From Hyperoplus lanceolatus (Eukaryota > Chordata > Actinopteri > Uranoscopiformes > Ammodytidae): a stretch of DNA of 64,000 nt. Shown piece by piece: positions 1-13,044 of the stretch. The notes under the pieces are model-generated. The model searched no databases and was not told the origin of the DNA. It saw only the letters and a program-made list of their open reading frames with translations. A program made the position numbers and the translations under genes. The stretch lies in assembly GCA_026929865.2 (NCBI GenBank), contig CM049404.1, positions 28,607,001 through 28,671,000 on the forward strand, in the 5' to 3' direction. Numbering within the stretch: the stretch's first letter is position 1; every line of letters starts with the position of its first letter.

Positions 1-234
1 TCACTGACTCCACCTTGAAAAAAAGGAAAATTGATGTAAGAGTAACTTTCGAGTATGAGAGCCCCTTCAACTCCCAAAACAGTGAATTATGGCTGACGTT
101 GTGAGCCCATGAAAGGACATTTTCAGCACAGCCCATCGTCCCACTTTGAAGATAATGTTAGATTACGCTTCATGATGGGATTGTTGGTCCACGAATCAAA
201 ATTTTGGATGAGCGATATATGATATTCACTCACT

Positions 235-245
235 CCCCCCCCCCC

Positions 246-280
<35 letters not shown>

Positions 281-283
281 AAC
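235..283 (+). repeat. C-run and (AC)n
   Basis: Twelve C then about 14 AC units and a degraded continuation. Confidence 0.95.
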
Positions 284-1038
284 CTCCAGGTAATTGTGTC
301 TATAATGAGATTAACTAATTACTTTTTTTTCCCCTTTCTCAGAGCTAATAGCTGTCTGTCTGACTCTCCCCTACAAAGCAGAGAAAGCCTCACAAACTAA
401 TTATAATCTGCTATTCCCAGGTGTGTCTGTCTCTACGTGGAAGGTGCATATCCTCAAGTGTCTTTAAAGACAGATCGAACAGTCACGGTCCCACTTGCAC
501 TACTCTATTTCCCCTGAGCTCCAGTGAAAACACACAGAGAGTGGTTAGGAGTAGTTAGTGGTTAGGACTCAACACTAATCGAGGGATGGGTGTGCTTTGA
601 AAGTGTAAGTAGGATAAAGTTATATTCTTTAAGTTGAAAATAATTTGGTCCATGTTTTTAATGAGATTGTAGCACTGGCTTCCTTCATTTGTACTCATCT
701 CTGTGTAAAAAGATTGACACCAAATTCCAGGTGTCACTTATATATATTCGTATGGCCTGTCATATCCTGCAATGTGAGAAATGTCATTTTCTGCACTCGG
801 CACCAAACATTTTAAAGACCATGTAAAACCCAAATCCACAAATGCCTTCTAACTACGTACTGTATATTATTTTGGGAATGGGTTGCATAATAGTAAGCAT
901 CTGAAAAAGAGTTATAGGCATATTCATCAATCCAAATGAAAGATATTGTCATTTAAGTTTGATAAACTTTACAGAAATTGGGTTTAGATATGGCAGGCTA
1001 CGCTCTGGTTCTTATTACGCAAAACAAGTATTTTTGAA

Positions 1039-1110
1039 CCAATCACGGCGGTTCTCTGCCTGAACGTTCTATATAAACAATGACTGTTGCCATGGAGACA
1101 GTTCGATACG
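1039..1110 (+). promoter_or_regulatory. Possible CCAAT/TATA core promoter
   Basis: CCAAT at 1039-1043 and TATATAAA at 1070-1077, about 26 bases apart, followed by an ordinary start region. It could serve a KCNG1 5' exon 12 kb upstream or an unseen transcript. In AT-rich DNA this pair can arise by chance. Confidence 0.22.
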
Positions 1111-1735
1111 ACCACACCCACACTTTCCTTTCAAATGGTCCTAGCCAGTATAAAGAAAAACTGTATCTAACTTTAGTTTAATTATATTTATGTCATATTC
1201 AATCTGATTTTTGTGAAAGCTTATCGAGACACCCAACTTTGATGTCATATCGATTTGTTTTGTACTATTTTTGACCAGGTACACAGAGTCTTTTAGAACT
1301 GTCCATTAACAGTCTTATTGCCCATTTCTTCATGTAACCTAAGTTGACTTCACACCCTTCAACCCGACCACAGCAAACCCCCAGTGTTGGTTTGTCCGCT
1401 CCATCTATTCCATCACGTCATCTAAAGTACCTTTTCACTCACAGTTCGATAGTGTGAAGAGTGGGCGTTTTATTTATTTATTTATTTCTCTCTCTCTTTT
1501 ATGGGCCATGTCTTGAGCCTCCTATCACCTTATCCAACAGGGAATAGCACCCGCTACTGGTGCAAATATATTTTAAAACACTGTCAGTCAACTGTGACAG
1601 ACGGATAGGTCTTTGCAAGCGCGATATTGGTGTAGCTACCTGACCGAACACATGCCCTCGCCTTAGCTCCACTTTTCTCTGCTACCTGTGAAAAGGATAT
1701 CGATTTGTCTCTTGTTGGCATTTACAATGCTTTAT

Positions 1736-1822
1736 TTGAGACAGAGAGACAGAGACGGGAATGACATGCAGAGAACGACCCGGGCCTGATTCTAACCCGG
1801 GTCTGCTGTGAAGCGGACTGAG

Positions 1823-1885
<63 letters not shown>

Positions 1886-1925
1886 GGGGGGAGGGCTTCT
1901 TGCCACTACACCACAAGCGCCTCCC
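1736..1925 (-). mobile_element. tRNA-derived SINE, minus strand, with (TG)n inside
   Basis: Reverse complement begins gggaggcgcttgtggtgtag and has tRNA-like A and B box regions (acccgggttagaatc), ending gacatgcagag.. as in the copy at 20065. A (TG)28 tract sits in the tRNA-like part. Confidence 0.7.
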
Positions 1926-2243
1926 AGGAAACAGTTTACATACTGTAGTCCCGAGCGATTAGTTATAGGATGATTGCAGGCAGGAATCAAAAATTTGAAA
2001 AGTGAGTGTTGGTGGTTAATGCAAACAGACGAATGTGGAGAGCAAACTTAACGTTATGCAATCTTTATATAATCCAGTTAGTTGAGCGCTCTCAAACGTA
2101 CTTGAGAGTGCACAATCATCCACTCGGGCAAGTAAAACATGCCAGGGATGAAAAACACTGTAATAGAGATGTAGGTATAGATATAGAGTGATAGTGAGTG
2201 TGAATGTGGAAAGCTGAAGTGATGATGCGATGTTTTGATTGAC

Positions 2244-3014
2244 TCAGGGGTGGATTCAGTCATTTTAAATTTCTGATGCAATTTTAGCATTTGGACTTAT
2301 AGAAAAACAATTAAGTGATTTTTTTTAAATAACTAAAAATATAAGTAAAGAATTCTTAACCATAAGTGTATAATCCATATTATAGGGCATTTTCATATAG
2401 ATCTAGAGTGATTGTGAGTATAATTTTTTTTAGATGTGTTGTGGACTGACTCAGCTTTTCTGATGCAATTTTAGATTTTGGACTTATAGAAAAACAACTG
2501 AGTGAAAATTTTAAAAAACTATTAAAAATGTTTTTCAAATTCTTAACATTAAACCTGCAGTGTGTAGAATTGTGGGTTTTATTTCCTAGCAGATTTTGTA
2601 GAGAGTAATTATAATATCCATAAGTACATTTAATTTAGTGTACAATAGCTGAAAAAAATGTTTTGAATTATTATTTTTTCCCTTAGAAAGGGTTTCATAT
2701 ATGTTAATATGTCTGCATATTTTGGACCAAGGCCTAGTGCCGGCATCTTGAAAGTGTCATAGTCGGAAAGTCATCAGGTGCATTGTTTAAAATTTAGAAT
2801 TGTTCTTGTCCTTGAAGGCCACTGTAGCTTCTGTTATTATTCGAAAGGGGTGGGGTTACCCAGGGAGCGTTGCATTCTAAAACTTTGTAGAACTTTCTTG
2901 ATGATGTCATATTACACACTGCACCTTTAAGTTTATGAGCTGTTTTTGGGGGCCTTTGGTAACATGGGGCCCCGGACAATTGCTTACCTTTGCCTAGTGG
3001 TACGTCTGCCTCTG
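2244..3014. mobile_element. Decayed hAT-like element carrying a nested family B MITE
   Basis: Left end caggggtggattcag, right end ctgcctctg, with ggggcctttggtaacatggg as in 35180. The family B element at 2553-2926 is inserted in it. It also holds a tandem duplication: ttctgatgcaattttag and tttggacttatagaaaaaca at 2270-2315 recur at 2459-2505. Confidence 0.5.
2553..2926 (-). mobile_element. TTAA-flanked MITE, family B, 374 bp
   Basis: Reverse-complement copy of 38254-38627 with the same length; TTAA on both sides (2549-2552, 2927-2930). Ends acctgcagtgtgtagaattg and cacactgcacct. Confidence 0.88.
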
Positions 3015-3494
3015 TGCTGACCAAACATTGCATGTCACAATTTAAAAAGGTTAAAAGGATGTGGGGCATAATGTGGAGCAGTGATGCAGAAATGTGTGGA
3101 TCTGGTGGGTCGGCTCAGACCGTCAGGGGGATAGAAAGCTTTAGGACAGACAGGGGACAGACAGAGAAACAAACGGTAGACAGAAAATGACAGAGGTGTG
3201 TTGCTTGTCATTTGCTCTTTGTTAGGGAGACATTTTACTCAAAGAGGACAATGTGGAAGATATTTGAAAGACATTTCAAAAGGTTGCTGACTTTTTAGCA
3301 TATTTAAAATGTTAATGAAGCTACGATGGTGAGATTTGTTCTTCTGTTTCACTTTCATGTGTAAAGTTATTTAAATAAATTCTTTATAACCCCTTCTCGT
3401 GGGTGGTCTCAAAGTACAATAACAACACTTTAAAAAAAATATTTCTTAACGCACAAAAGAAAAGAAAAGGAACAAACAACACAAAAGCCAATCC

Positions 3495-3495
<1 letters not shown>

Positions 3496-3528
<33 letters not shown>
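3496..3528 (+). repeat. (AC)n
   Basis: Perfect dinucleotide tract. Confidence 0.95.
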
Positions 3529-3529
<1 letters not shown>

Positions 3530-3917
3530 TTGACTGAAGACTGACAGACTGAAAACCAACATAACATAAATCTAACCCTATCCCTGGTGTAAACAGTATT
3601 GAAGAGAAGACATAGTAGTTTTGGAGGCACACTGATAAATAGCGCCTGTGTGGGTACCAGCTAAAGAACACAGAATAGACAACCATTAGTACAAACATAG
3701 GTCATTATTGAAGTGCATTATATCTCTACAGCACACTTCTCTGTACCTTCTCTGCAGCATATTGTGGTTGGGCCACAGACAGACCAAAGGAGACAGCTCT
3801 TGTCCTTAGGCTGTAGCTCCATCCAGGGTTTCCAGAAAGCATTAATACCGCCCACTGCAAGACGGCAACAAAGAAATATATTTGAGTACAAATATTCCTG
3901 CTGGAATTAGTGTAAGG

Positions 3918-4148
3918 CAGGGGCGGTTCTACAGGGGGTAAGGGGGGCAGCGGCCCCCCCACTGAAGAGCCTTGCCCCCCAGCTGCCCCCCTAACTTTTG
4001 CATTCTCAAAAATGTACTTGTAAGAACAAACCGCCACTATGTCAACAAGCCACTCAAATAATTGAAACAAACAATATATTGAACAAAAGTAAATCATTTT
4101 AAATCTAATCTTATGCCCTGCCCCTCAAATACTTAGCCACTGCCCTGC
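3918..4148. mobile_element. Possible hAT-like MITE
   Basis: Begins caggggcggttctac, ends ttagccactgccctg; imperfect inverted ends and G/C-run interior. No target duplication visible. Confidence 0.3.
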
Positions 4149-4538
4149 ATCATGCGCATATCGGCGATCACAGTTTGTCACACACAGCGAGTCAGCGCGC
4201 TGCTGTGCCATGCAGCCCGGTGAAGAGTAACTGACCTGCTCCGAGCATCTTAAGGTGAAGTTAGTTTACCCTTGTAAATTTTAAACACACCAATTTAACT
4301 TAAAGTTAAATTTGTAATGAATGTAATGCAATGTAAAAGTAGCTAATTCATTGATAAGAGCACATCCATTCATCGTTGGCCAAAAGGGAAATCACTCGCT
4401 TGTGACTTGTAGGAGCATATTGCCCTTTTATTAATTTGTAGGCCTATTGTAGTAGGCTACAGGCAAGAGCTTGATACAAATATTTAAAAAAAACTTGCAT
4501 GTTCGGATCCATACAATTTAACAGTGGATCGCCGTTTC

Positions 4539-4573
4539 GAGAGAGAGAGCGAGCGAGAGAGAGAGAGAGAGAG
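4539..4573 (+). repeat. (GA)n
   Basis: Interrupted by two GAGC units. Confidence 0.95.
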
Positions 4574-5431
4574 TTGCCGTTTCTGAGGCATTGAGTTACT
4601 ACAGTGACACTGACAGTGCTATAGGAGATCGATCATTTTTGTTTGAATAGCCAAACATAGCCTACTAAAAACTCTCACATATCACAGCAAACGAGCTGCA
4701 CAAATTAAACCAGGTTACATTAGGCTCAAATGTTACAGACATGAATAAATAAGTGGAGGAAAAGAGGGAAAAGAAGAAATAAATGTGAGGGATGAAGAGG
4801 AGGTTTTATATTCAGACAGAGGGACAGAGGCAGGTAGTGATCAGCAGGCAGATGAAAGGTAGGCAGAGGGTCTGACTGCAGTCCCAGCCTAAACTACTGT
4901 ATTGTTATTCTCCTTCCATATAAATTCCACTAGACTAGAATGATATGTCATGTCACTCAAAATAACATGTTTCAATGACTGCCTGTTTTCTGTTGTAGCA
5001 ATGTGTTGTATAGAGTAAGCTATGTAATCTTAAGATATAGGCTACAATTGTCTTATTTTATCAGAAATGATGATCAATATAATATATATGGGGATTCCCG
5101 CTACCGTCCTCCCCTGCTGTAAGGCACACGTCTTCTGAGGTTAAACTTGCTCCTGGCATTCTTGACTCTTTTTTAGCATTTTAACTAGATTTCAGATGTC
5201 TTTGTTTTTTATTGAACACGTCACACACACACTGAAATGCATGCACAGACACAAGCACACGCAGGCACACACACACCCACACACACACACACACGTCTTT
5301 TCTTTTTTTTACATTAGATTTATTTTATTTTTTTCTTTGTGTGTGCTTTTTGTATTGCTGAATAACGTTGGCAATATTTCAGTAACTCTTGTTTTCCATG
5401 CCAATAGAGCCCCCTTGAATTGAATTAAAAT

Positions 5432-5442
5432 GAGAGAGAGAG

Positions 5443-5482
<40 letters not shown>
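5432..5482 (+). repeat. (GA)n
   Basis: One GAGC interruption. Confidence 0.95.
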
Positions 5483-5484
<2 letters not shown>

Positions 5485-5814
5485 TCCAGTCTTGGCAGAT
5501 CTTGTGGTTTCAATCTCTGAATTTCTGGAAAGACTGCTTAAACCTCTTAAAGTCCATTAAAGAACAGTGCGGGCTCTTACTGTAGGGGAAGATACAGTAA
5601 CTGGTGTTTCGGGGAAACAAAGAAACATTGTGTGGTCTTAATGGTCTTTCAGCCTGCGAGAGAGAGTACAGGACGGACTCCATGTGCAGGTGGCATCTAT
5701 CATTTTGAAACATCTTGATAAAGAGCATTATTTTACAATGACATCATTCTTTCTCTATTCTAAATATTTTAAATCACTTCTAAAAACATATGTGTATAGA
5801 CTTTATTTTATTAA

Positions 5815-6045
5815 GCATGACCTAATAAATGCTTAGTAAATGCTTAATAAACATAAACTAAGCATTAACTTACTCTAATGCTTAGTTTGTGCTTAACTAA
5901 GCATGAGTTAACAAGGCATCAACTCACTGTTAATAACTAAGCATCAACACTTGTGTAATGCTTAATAGTCATTTACTACACATTAACTAACCCTTAATAG
6001 CATTAACCTAGCATTAACAGTTAATTAATGTACTCTTATTGGTAT
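5815..6045. repeat. AT-rich array of TTAATGCTTA/TAAGCATTAA motifs
   Basis: About 20 irregular occurrences of gcttaata, aagcatta and close forms, on both strands alternately, flanked by two copies of a tttaaatcacttct-containing segment (5768 and 6072). Unclassified, possibly a satellite-like seed. Confidence 0.6.
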
Positions 6046-6717
6046 TACCATTATTTCTATATTCTATATCTTTTAAATCACTTCTTAAAACACACATTTA
6101 AAGACTTTCTTTTATGTGATGCCGTCTTTTTATTGTTTTCCTCATTTTCAAAGCACTTTGCAAACTATTGTTTTTAAAAGGTGATATACAAATAAAGTAA
6201 CAGTTATTGCTATTATATTACGACAAGAAATAAGACGGCACGCTATACACAGCCATCGCTGGAAGCTTACCAGCTGCTTCGTTTTAATTGTGCCTTAAGT
6301 TCAGAACTACTCATCACTCCTTTAATCACCATGTGTTTGTACTTCACACTCTTGAGTCGATGCTCAATTGCAAATCCTTGATTCAGAGGCGGATTGGAAA
6401 AAAATCTAAACTAATTCAGATTCTTTATAAGTAACACACCACCACTACACTCAGTACCACTACACACTACCATGCAGTTTGAAGCCATAGATAGCCATCA
6501 TGAATAAATCAACTATTCTAGTCTCTTTGAAGGACGCCCACTCCACACGTCTTCATTTTAAATAGTGCACACATCGCTCTGCAGACTGATATAAAAAAAT
6601 CAACATTTCTCCATTTTTTTTCGTCAGTTTTTTTTAAACATATATTCTTTGCTGTATTTTATTTACATTTGTATTACCATTATTTCTTTATAATTTATTT
6701 TTTATTCAATATATGTA

Positions 6718-6720
<3 letters not shown>

Positions 6721-6775
<55 letters not shown>
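6721..6775 (+). repeat. (TG)n
   Basis: Perfect tract followed by tgtatgtatg and gatggatg degenerate units. Confidence 0.95.
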
Positions 6776-6776
<1 letters not shown>

Positions 6777-7239
6777 AAGTATGTGTGTTGTCTGGGAATT
6801 TATATTCTGTACATGTATGTGTTTGTATGTATGTAGTATATTTGTATTGACGTAAGGATGGATGGATGAAAGGGTGTATGTATGAATGCATGTATTATTC
6901 ATAGTGTTTTGATTCCTACAATACACTTCTGGTGAGAAAATAAGAAATCTCGCTCTGTTTTGTCCTTGCATTGCGAGTCACCATTATTTCTTTCATTAAA
7001 GTCATCTCGATCGATCTGTGTTGGTAGATAGTGGTATAGTGAAGCTCTCCTAATGCTCTAGAGGAGGGATGGCAGTGCGGGGAATGCACGCACAACAGAG
7101 CCTGAGCACCCAGTGAGTCAGCAGGCAATCTGGAGAAGATGCCCCGTGGTGTAGAGCTGGTGCATGTGATAACGCTTGGCACGGACAGAAGCCCAGACCT
7201 CCACCCATCTGCTGGGGAAGAAAACATGCCTTTAATGTC

Positions 7240-7425
7240 TTAAATATCTCCTTCAGAAGCTATGTTTCCATCCATATGTTTGTATGTGTTAAAGTAGCTA
7301 TGAGGAACTTTTAAATATTTCTGAAACTGTTTTGTTTTTTCCTCTGATGATCATAAGTTACATGTGACAGCAAATAACACCATCTAAATATCTCCTTCAG
7401 AAGCTACGTTTCCATTCACGTTTTT
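7240..7425. repeat. Direct duplication around a family D fragment
   Basis: taaatatctccttcagaagc plus about 20 more bases occurs at 7240-7280 and again at 7384-7423; between the copies is a family D MITE piece (gaggaacttttaaatatttc). Confidence 0.6.
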
Positions 7426-7436
7426 ATGCAAATTAA

Positions 7437-7533
7437 AGGTGCAGACAGTGATTCTGGAGAACACTACTTGTTGAAAAAATCACTTTTTTGTCAAAATAAG
7501 CGATTATTTCCTAATGATTCACACTACCTGTCC

Positions 7534-7606
<73 letters not shown>

Positions 7607-7786
7607 TGCGCTGAAAAAAATAATCCAGAGTTAATGCACAGCCTAGGCTCTGTAAATGGGCTTCCTTTGTCTATGTTTCTTCTTTTTCCGCTGTCCCATT
7701 TACAGACCCTAGGTTGTGTATTAACCTTGTATTAACCAAGAAGTGATTTCTACAATAAATATTCTCCAGTATCGCTGATTCGACCT
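7437..7786. mobile_element. Palindromic TTAA-flanked MITE, family A, copy 1
   Basis: Starts AGGTGCAGACAGTGATTCTG and ends in its inverse, flanked by TTAA (7433-7436, 7787-7790). Arms contain the mirrored core cctaggctctgtaaa / tttacagaccctaggttg; a (TG)33 tract has grown in the left arm. Confidence 0.85.
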
Positions 7787-7790
7787 TTAA

Positions 7791-8557
7791 CCCTCTGAGG
7801 TCTATTCACGTGCGCGCACGTGCGCGCATGTATTTACTAATATCTCCCTGAAGATATGGCTGAAAAATAAAATTAAAACATCATCTCAAACTAGAGGTCC
7901 TCCTGTTTCCAGGGAATGTTCTTGTGATACTGTCAGTCCCTTAGAGGCTTAGAAAACACTGTGAGAAGCAAGACCCAGAAGCTCATAGAGTATATACATA
8001 GTGTGAAAATAGTTTGTTATTATTGTTTTTATATTTACTTAATGGTTTGTTTGAAAAATGTTTTGTGATGCTTCCTCTTTTATTAATGTACATCCCATGA
8101 ATCATCATATGTGGTTCAAAGTCTTCATTCAGTCTAATTTCCTAATGTTTTTTTGAAAGTAGAGACAACATTTCTACCAAAAAGTGTCTGGACCAAATGT
8201 TATATTAGTCATGTTTTGTGCACTCCCCTTCTGTGTTTTGGAAAATTTCCACTGCATTTTTGAAGCTAAGGCTTAGAAGAAGCAATTTCAAGAGCCAAAA
8301 CAACTCAACAGGATGACTAAAGGTTCTTCTTTCACACAAATTTCCAGGTTTTTCAAAAATCGCAATACATTTTTCAGCATTTAAGCCAATTATTTATATA
8401 CACAATGGTCCAGGACATAAGTAGACCTCAGAAAACAAAGGCCTAATGTGTTCTGAACATTTCCATATAAAACACTTTGGTATAATTTATCTTATTGCAC
8501 ATTTGAAATAGGTATTTATAGAAGTATGTAAAATCGGAGAAAATAGACCTCAAAGGG
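7791..8557. mobile_element. piggyBac-type non-autonomous element, 767 bp
   Basis: Terminal inverted repeats CCCTCTGAGGTCTATT and its inverse with one mismatch (aatagacctcaaaggg), flanked by TTAA (7787-7790 and 8558-8561). TTAA target plus CCCT ends are the piggyBac hallmark. No transposase frame. Left end contains an alternating cacgtgcgcgcacgtgcgcg stretch. Confidence 0.85.
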
Positions 8558-8574
8558 TTAATATGCAATGAAAA

Positions 8575-8615
8575 ATCCCTCATGGAAACAATGAGGGATT
8601 GTTTCCATGAGGGAT
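8575..8615. repeat. Perfect 17-bp inverted repeat
   Basis: atccctcatggaaacaa (8575-8591), loop tgaggga, and its exact complement (8599-8615). Lies 13 bases right of the piggyBac-type element. Confidence 0.9.
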
Positions 8616-9168
8616 ATTTTTGTTTGAATTTCATGAACATCGACAAAGTTTCACGTTCGATCTCATCTGATCTTAGTGTAATGGGTAAAAGGCTTAAGTG
8701 AAAAACATTGATGGAAAGATAGACTTGGTCTCTCGGGAGGCATCGAAGGTACAACAGAGCAGAGAAGAAAAATATATGCTCCTGTGACGGTAGAAATGGC
8801 AAAAAGCACAATCTGTTTTAAAGGCAAAGTGAGAAATCAAACGGCCCCGAGGGGTTAAGTGTGAGCGGCATAGGCCTGTGTGTGCTCATCCACACTGGAA
8901 ATGCTTCGTAGGCGTATCGATAACCTCCGCCACAAGGAGGGAGAATGGGAGAATTACTGAGTTGTAGCAGTAAAGAAAAGGAGGGATTTCTTTTACACTG
9001 TGTTGAAAAATGATTTTCATTCTTGTGTTTTGATTTTGTTAAACGGCACAAGTGTTGATTTGATTTTCAATAACTTTAAAAAGAAATTATGGAATTGGAA
9101 AAATGGAGAATGTGAAGTTGTGAGAATCCATTACAGACATGTTGCACTGGCCTACATGATCTTTATAG

Positions 9169-9169
<1 letters not shown>

Positions 9170-9217
<48 letters not shown>
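9170..9217 (+). repeat. (TG)n
   Basis: Perfect tract. Confidence 0.95.
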
Positions 9218-9218
<1 letters not shown>

Positions 9219-10210
9219 CTGTGCTTATGTTAACCTAATACAATTTGGCCAGGGTTAATTTTCATGAAGATACTTTCTGAATTTCTACTCAGCAACTTCA
9301 TAGCACCTATAATAAAGGCAGGACATTTTTTTGTTACACAGGAGGACCTGGGACCATTTTCTGCCGTCATTCACTTCCATTCAAAACGGCCGTTTTTTCC
9401 AAATTTGATCGTGCTGACAAACCAGCATAAAATATATGTTTCTATTATTTTGTGCTTTCATCCTTGACAAAAGGCATCAAAATTTGTGATTTTCACCCCA
9501 ACTACTAGTTGGTGCCCTTTAGGTATATTTTACATGGGCTTGAATGACAGGCTATTTTCCTGGTTGTCAGTCCTGCAATAGTGTTGCCCCCCAAAGGTCA
9601 ATGTCAAAAAATATTTCAACCTAAATGGTGTTGATGTGTTGGTAGGGATACTAGTGTGTGGTGTATATGTAGATATTGAGAAATTATGGTTTGTGTGTGT
9701 GTGTACAGACAGCCAAAGTTAAAACACCCAAACTTGTATGTAAAAAATGGCTCAATTTGAAAGCATTAAAATCTGTAAAAACGTATCTTTTTCAAACCAT
9801 AGCCATGTTGACAGACATATGTAAATGTGATGATATTAGGCATGCATCCCAAACTTAAGACACCAAAATTACACTTTTTACCCCCACTTAGCTGAATTAT
9901 TCATTTACTTCACCTTTTACTGATAAGTCAAAATGCTCCCTAAAACAAAACAAGAAAAACACATGATTTTTTATAATTTTTGTAATTTTTTAGAGTTGCA
10001 GACCTAAACATAAAAAAAATGAGCAACTCATGAAAGGTTAGGGTCCATATGGATACCTAAGGGTTGTGTCTGTGTGTTTGTTGTGAAATTATTGTGTGTG
10101 CGTATGTGTGTGTCTTTGTGTGCTTCCATATATATGCAGCTAAAAGGTGCTATTTTGGGGCTTTCAGGTGGCTGCTCACCCAGCATGCACAAAAGCTCAC
10201 TTACACTCCC

Positions 10211-10335
<125 letters not shown>

Positions 10336-10744
10336 AAAGACGATGCTGACTGTAATCAGTGGCTCACAGGCTGACAATGCAGGTGCCTAATAACCAGTCA
10401 GTGACGCATCCATATCCCCGTTTTAGAAGCCGAGGCCCTCCTTCCTTCCTGAAACAAGACATTGGCAGTGTAGTAAATCCAGGCTGTGACATTTTAATTC
10501 CAGGCTGTCTACTCTGCCTCCCCCCTAAACGACTATAATTGATTAAATTAGATTGGACAAAGGCCAGAGATCCTCACTGCAACTGGTGATATCAAGCAAA
10601 CATTTTCTATTTCATTCTCTCTCCAAATGGACCCATAGATGATGTTCTATCTCTTTTTTCCCCATATATGTTTGCCTGAAAAAATACTTAAATGTTGAGA
10701 TCAAGCTGGAAATATTGGCGCCAATGTGTGTGTTCTCTCACTAG

Positions 10745-10855
10745 AGCTCTAATCTTGTTTGAACTCGACACCATTGAAAATGAGGGTCACCCCTCAATTG
10801 GTCTCTCGAGGATAAATAAAAGTTAAATGAAAAATGAAAATGAAAATAATCTAAC
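10745..10855 (+). mobile_element. LINE 3' tail fragment
   Basis: gaactcgacaccattgaaaa to caattggtctctcgaggata, then A-rich repeats (aaatgaaaatgaaaat). Same family as 51700-52180. Confidence 0.7.
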
Positions 10856-10891
10856 ACTGTGATTGTGAGTCAGGGCACACACACCTCAACC

Positions 10892-11003
<112 letters not shown>

Positions 11004-11474
11004 GTGTGCGTGTGTGTTTAAATAAAGCTCCCTCTATAGCTGCACAGAGCAGTAACATCAGTGAATTATCTAACAACAGCCAGTATAACATCAGGCCATT
11101 ATTTATAATTCCCATGCTGCCGTGGGAAACAGATGTTTCTTCACACGGTAGGGAGCGATATCATTATCCCTGGATGATGCCTGATGCATCTATATCAGTG
11201 ATCAGGCATAATGATGCATAAATGACATGTTCATGCTGCGGAGATGCACAGACAGGCAGTGTTCGTGTAATGTAATTGGTGTAAACATTAAAAAAAAAAA
11301 CAAGTTGGCATCATTTTCAGTCGGTGATGTCATGGGAGTGAAGTGTCCTTTGCTTTTGATTTTGAATTTGAAAATATTTAACAGCTCTAGTGTTATCGCT
11401 GTGCAGTATCATCTGTTTTATTTGCCCCTGGCCCTCTTTGACAGGTATGAACTAAAGTAAAAGAAATAGTTTAT

Positions 11475-11723
11475 GGAGAACTAAGTCTAATTTCGTCAAA
11501 ATAAATAACATATGTACATCCTCAGCTCATCACTTGATTCTGTGACTAGGTTATTGTCCTTGAAGGCAACCCCTGCTTCTGTAAATACTCCGAACGGATG
11601 AGTTTAGCAAGGGAACGCCTAGCCGCTAAATATCCCATATTACACACGCACTGGGGGGGAGATGCCGCCCTCTGGTGTGCAACCCCATATCCCGCTAAAT
11701 ATCCCATATTACACACTGCATCT
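11475..11723 (-). mobile_element. Family C MITE (related to B), minus orientation
   Basis: Contains the family core as its inverse (tgtccttgaaggcaacccct) and ends attacacactgcatct before TTAA. The terminal ccgctaaatatcccatatta segment is present twice (11621 and 11691), an internal duplication. Confidence 0.75.
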
Positions 11724-11780
11724 TTAAAACACTCTTTTACAGTAGGTACGTATTTACTTCTTCAGGAAACTGAGGTCAGT

Positions 11781-12090
11781 TGGGCGGCAGTGGCGAAGTG
11801 GGTAGGAAGTTCGCCTCTGGTGTGCAGGGTCGGAGGTTTGATCCCCCTGTCTCCCCGCCACATGTCGAAGTGTCCCTGGGCAAGACACTGAACCCCGAAT
11901 TGCTCCCGATAGTTAGCTTAGTTAGCTTGGCACCCTAGTGCTAAGCCTACCCTGCGTGGTAGCTGCTGCTATCGGTGTATGAATGTGTGTGTGACTGGGT
12001 GAATGTGTACAAAAAACAATGTAAAGCGCTTTGAGTCTGTGATAAACGGAGATATAGCGCTATACAAGTCCATTTACCATTTACCAAACA
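11781..12090 (+). mobile_element. tRNA-derived SINE, full length
   Basis: Head tgggcggcagtggcgaagtg, B box ggaggtttgatcccc, body gtccctgggcaagacactga, tail tgtaaagcgctttgagtctg and gcgctatacaagtccattta. Fish V-SINE type. Confidence 0.85.
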
Positions 12091-13044
12091 CAGATTGTGT
12101 TGTGCAAACTGTTCAAAGACTGTACTGTAGGTAAAAATGCTTGAGTCAAGTTTTAACCAACTGCGTATGCCAAAAGGATGTTCTCACTAGCTGGTATTGT
12201 TATGTCAGACCCACCGCACATGTTTTATTTGAAGATTATCAACTTTTGCCCATCAAACAGAAGATTTAGAATCTCACAGGCTAGACTTAGAGCACTGCTG
12301 AACTATTTGTTAACCTCAGTCTTTCAGACGGTTATATCACAGTTTGGAGGTTTAAATTCTCAACACACCGATAATGTGGCCGATAGCTATTCAAGACCAA
12401 TGTGACTGGTTGACAGCAAATGTAATAGCTTTTTATGTTTTAAAATATTGCCTAGTAAGTCATCAAAGTGTGCAATTATTTTTAAATCATTTCCACTCCC
12501 TTTGTCACATGCAAGTCCCAAAGAACTGTATGTAGCAATTCAAAAAAAGATTTGCGGTTTAAGAAAGTAAAGTATAAGTCAATGTATTAAACATTGCTGT
12601 TAGTTCATAAAATAAGTTAGTAACGTTGGTTAAATTAAGTTTTCACAATGCTTCAGTATTCTTATTAATATGTGGATTGCTGGATTTACCCTGATGTATC
12701 TTCATCGTTATCAGTAGTGTTTCTTTGTGGTGGAATATTTTCGAGTGGGTTTCGTGTTTCGATTAAACTTTGTCAGTGAGTGGGTTGTTCTGCCGGCTGA
12801 AAATGTTTATATAATTGACCCCGTTATTATGATGATGACGACAACCCATTTGATAAAATTAAAAAGCAAATTTAAGTTAAGTGCCTCCTGCTGCAATGTG
12901 ATATTACTCATACTTTGGGGTTAGATGGTAACCGCTGTTGATGTTTTTACTGGTAAAACATTGAAACAAGAAAAAGTTTCAGTGTTGCTCAAACTTCACT
13001 CCCACAGTCCCTATGAAATGAAGTAGGCTTACATTAAACATGCA

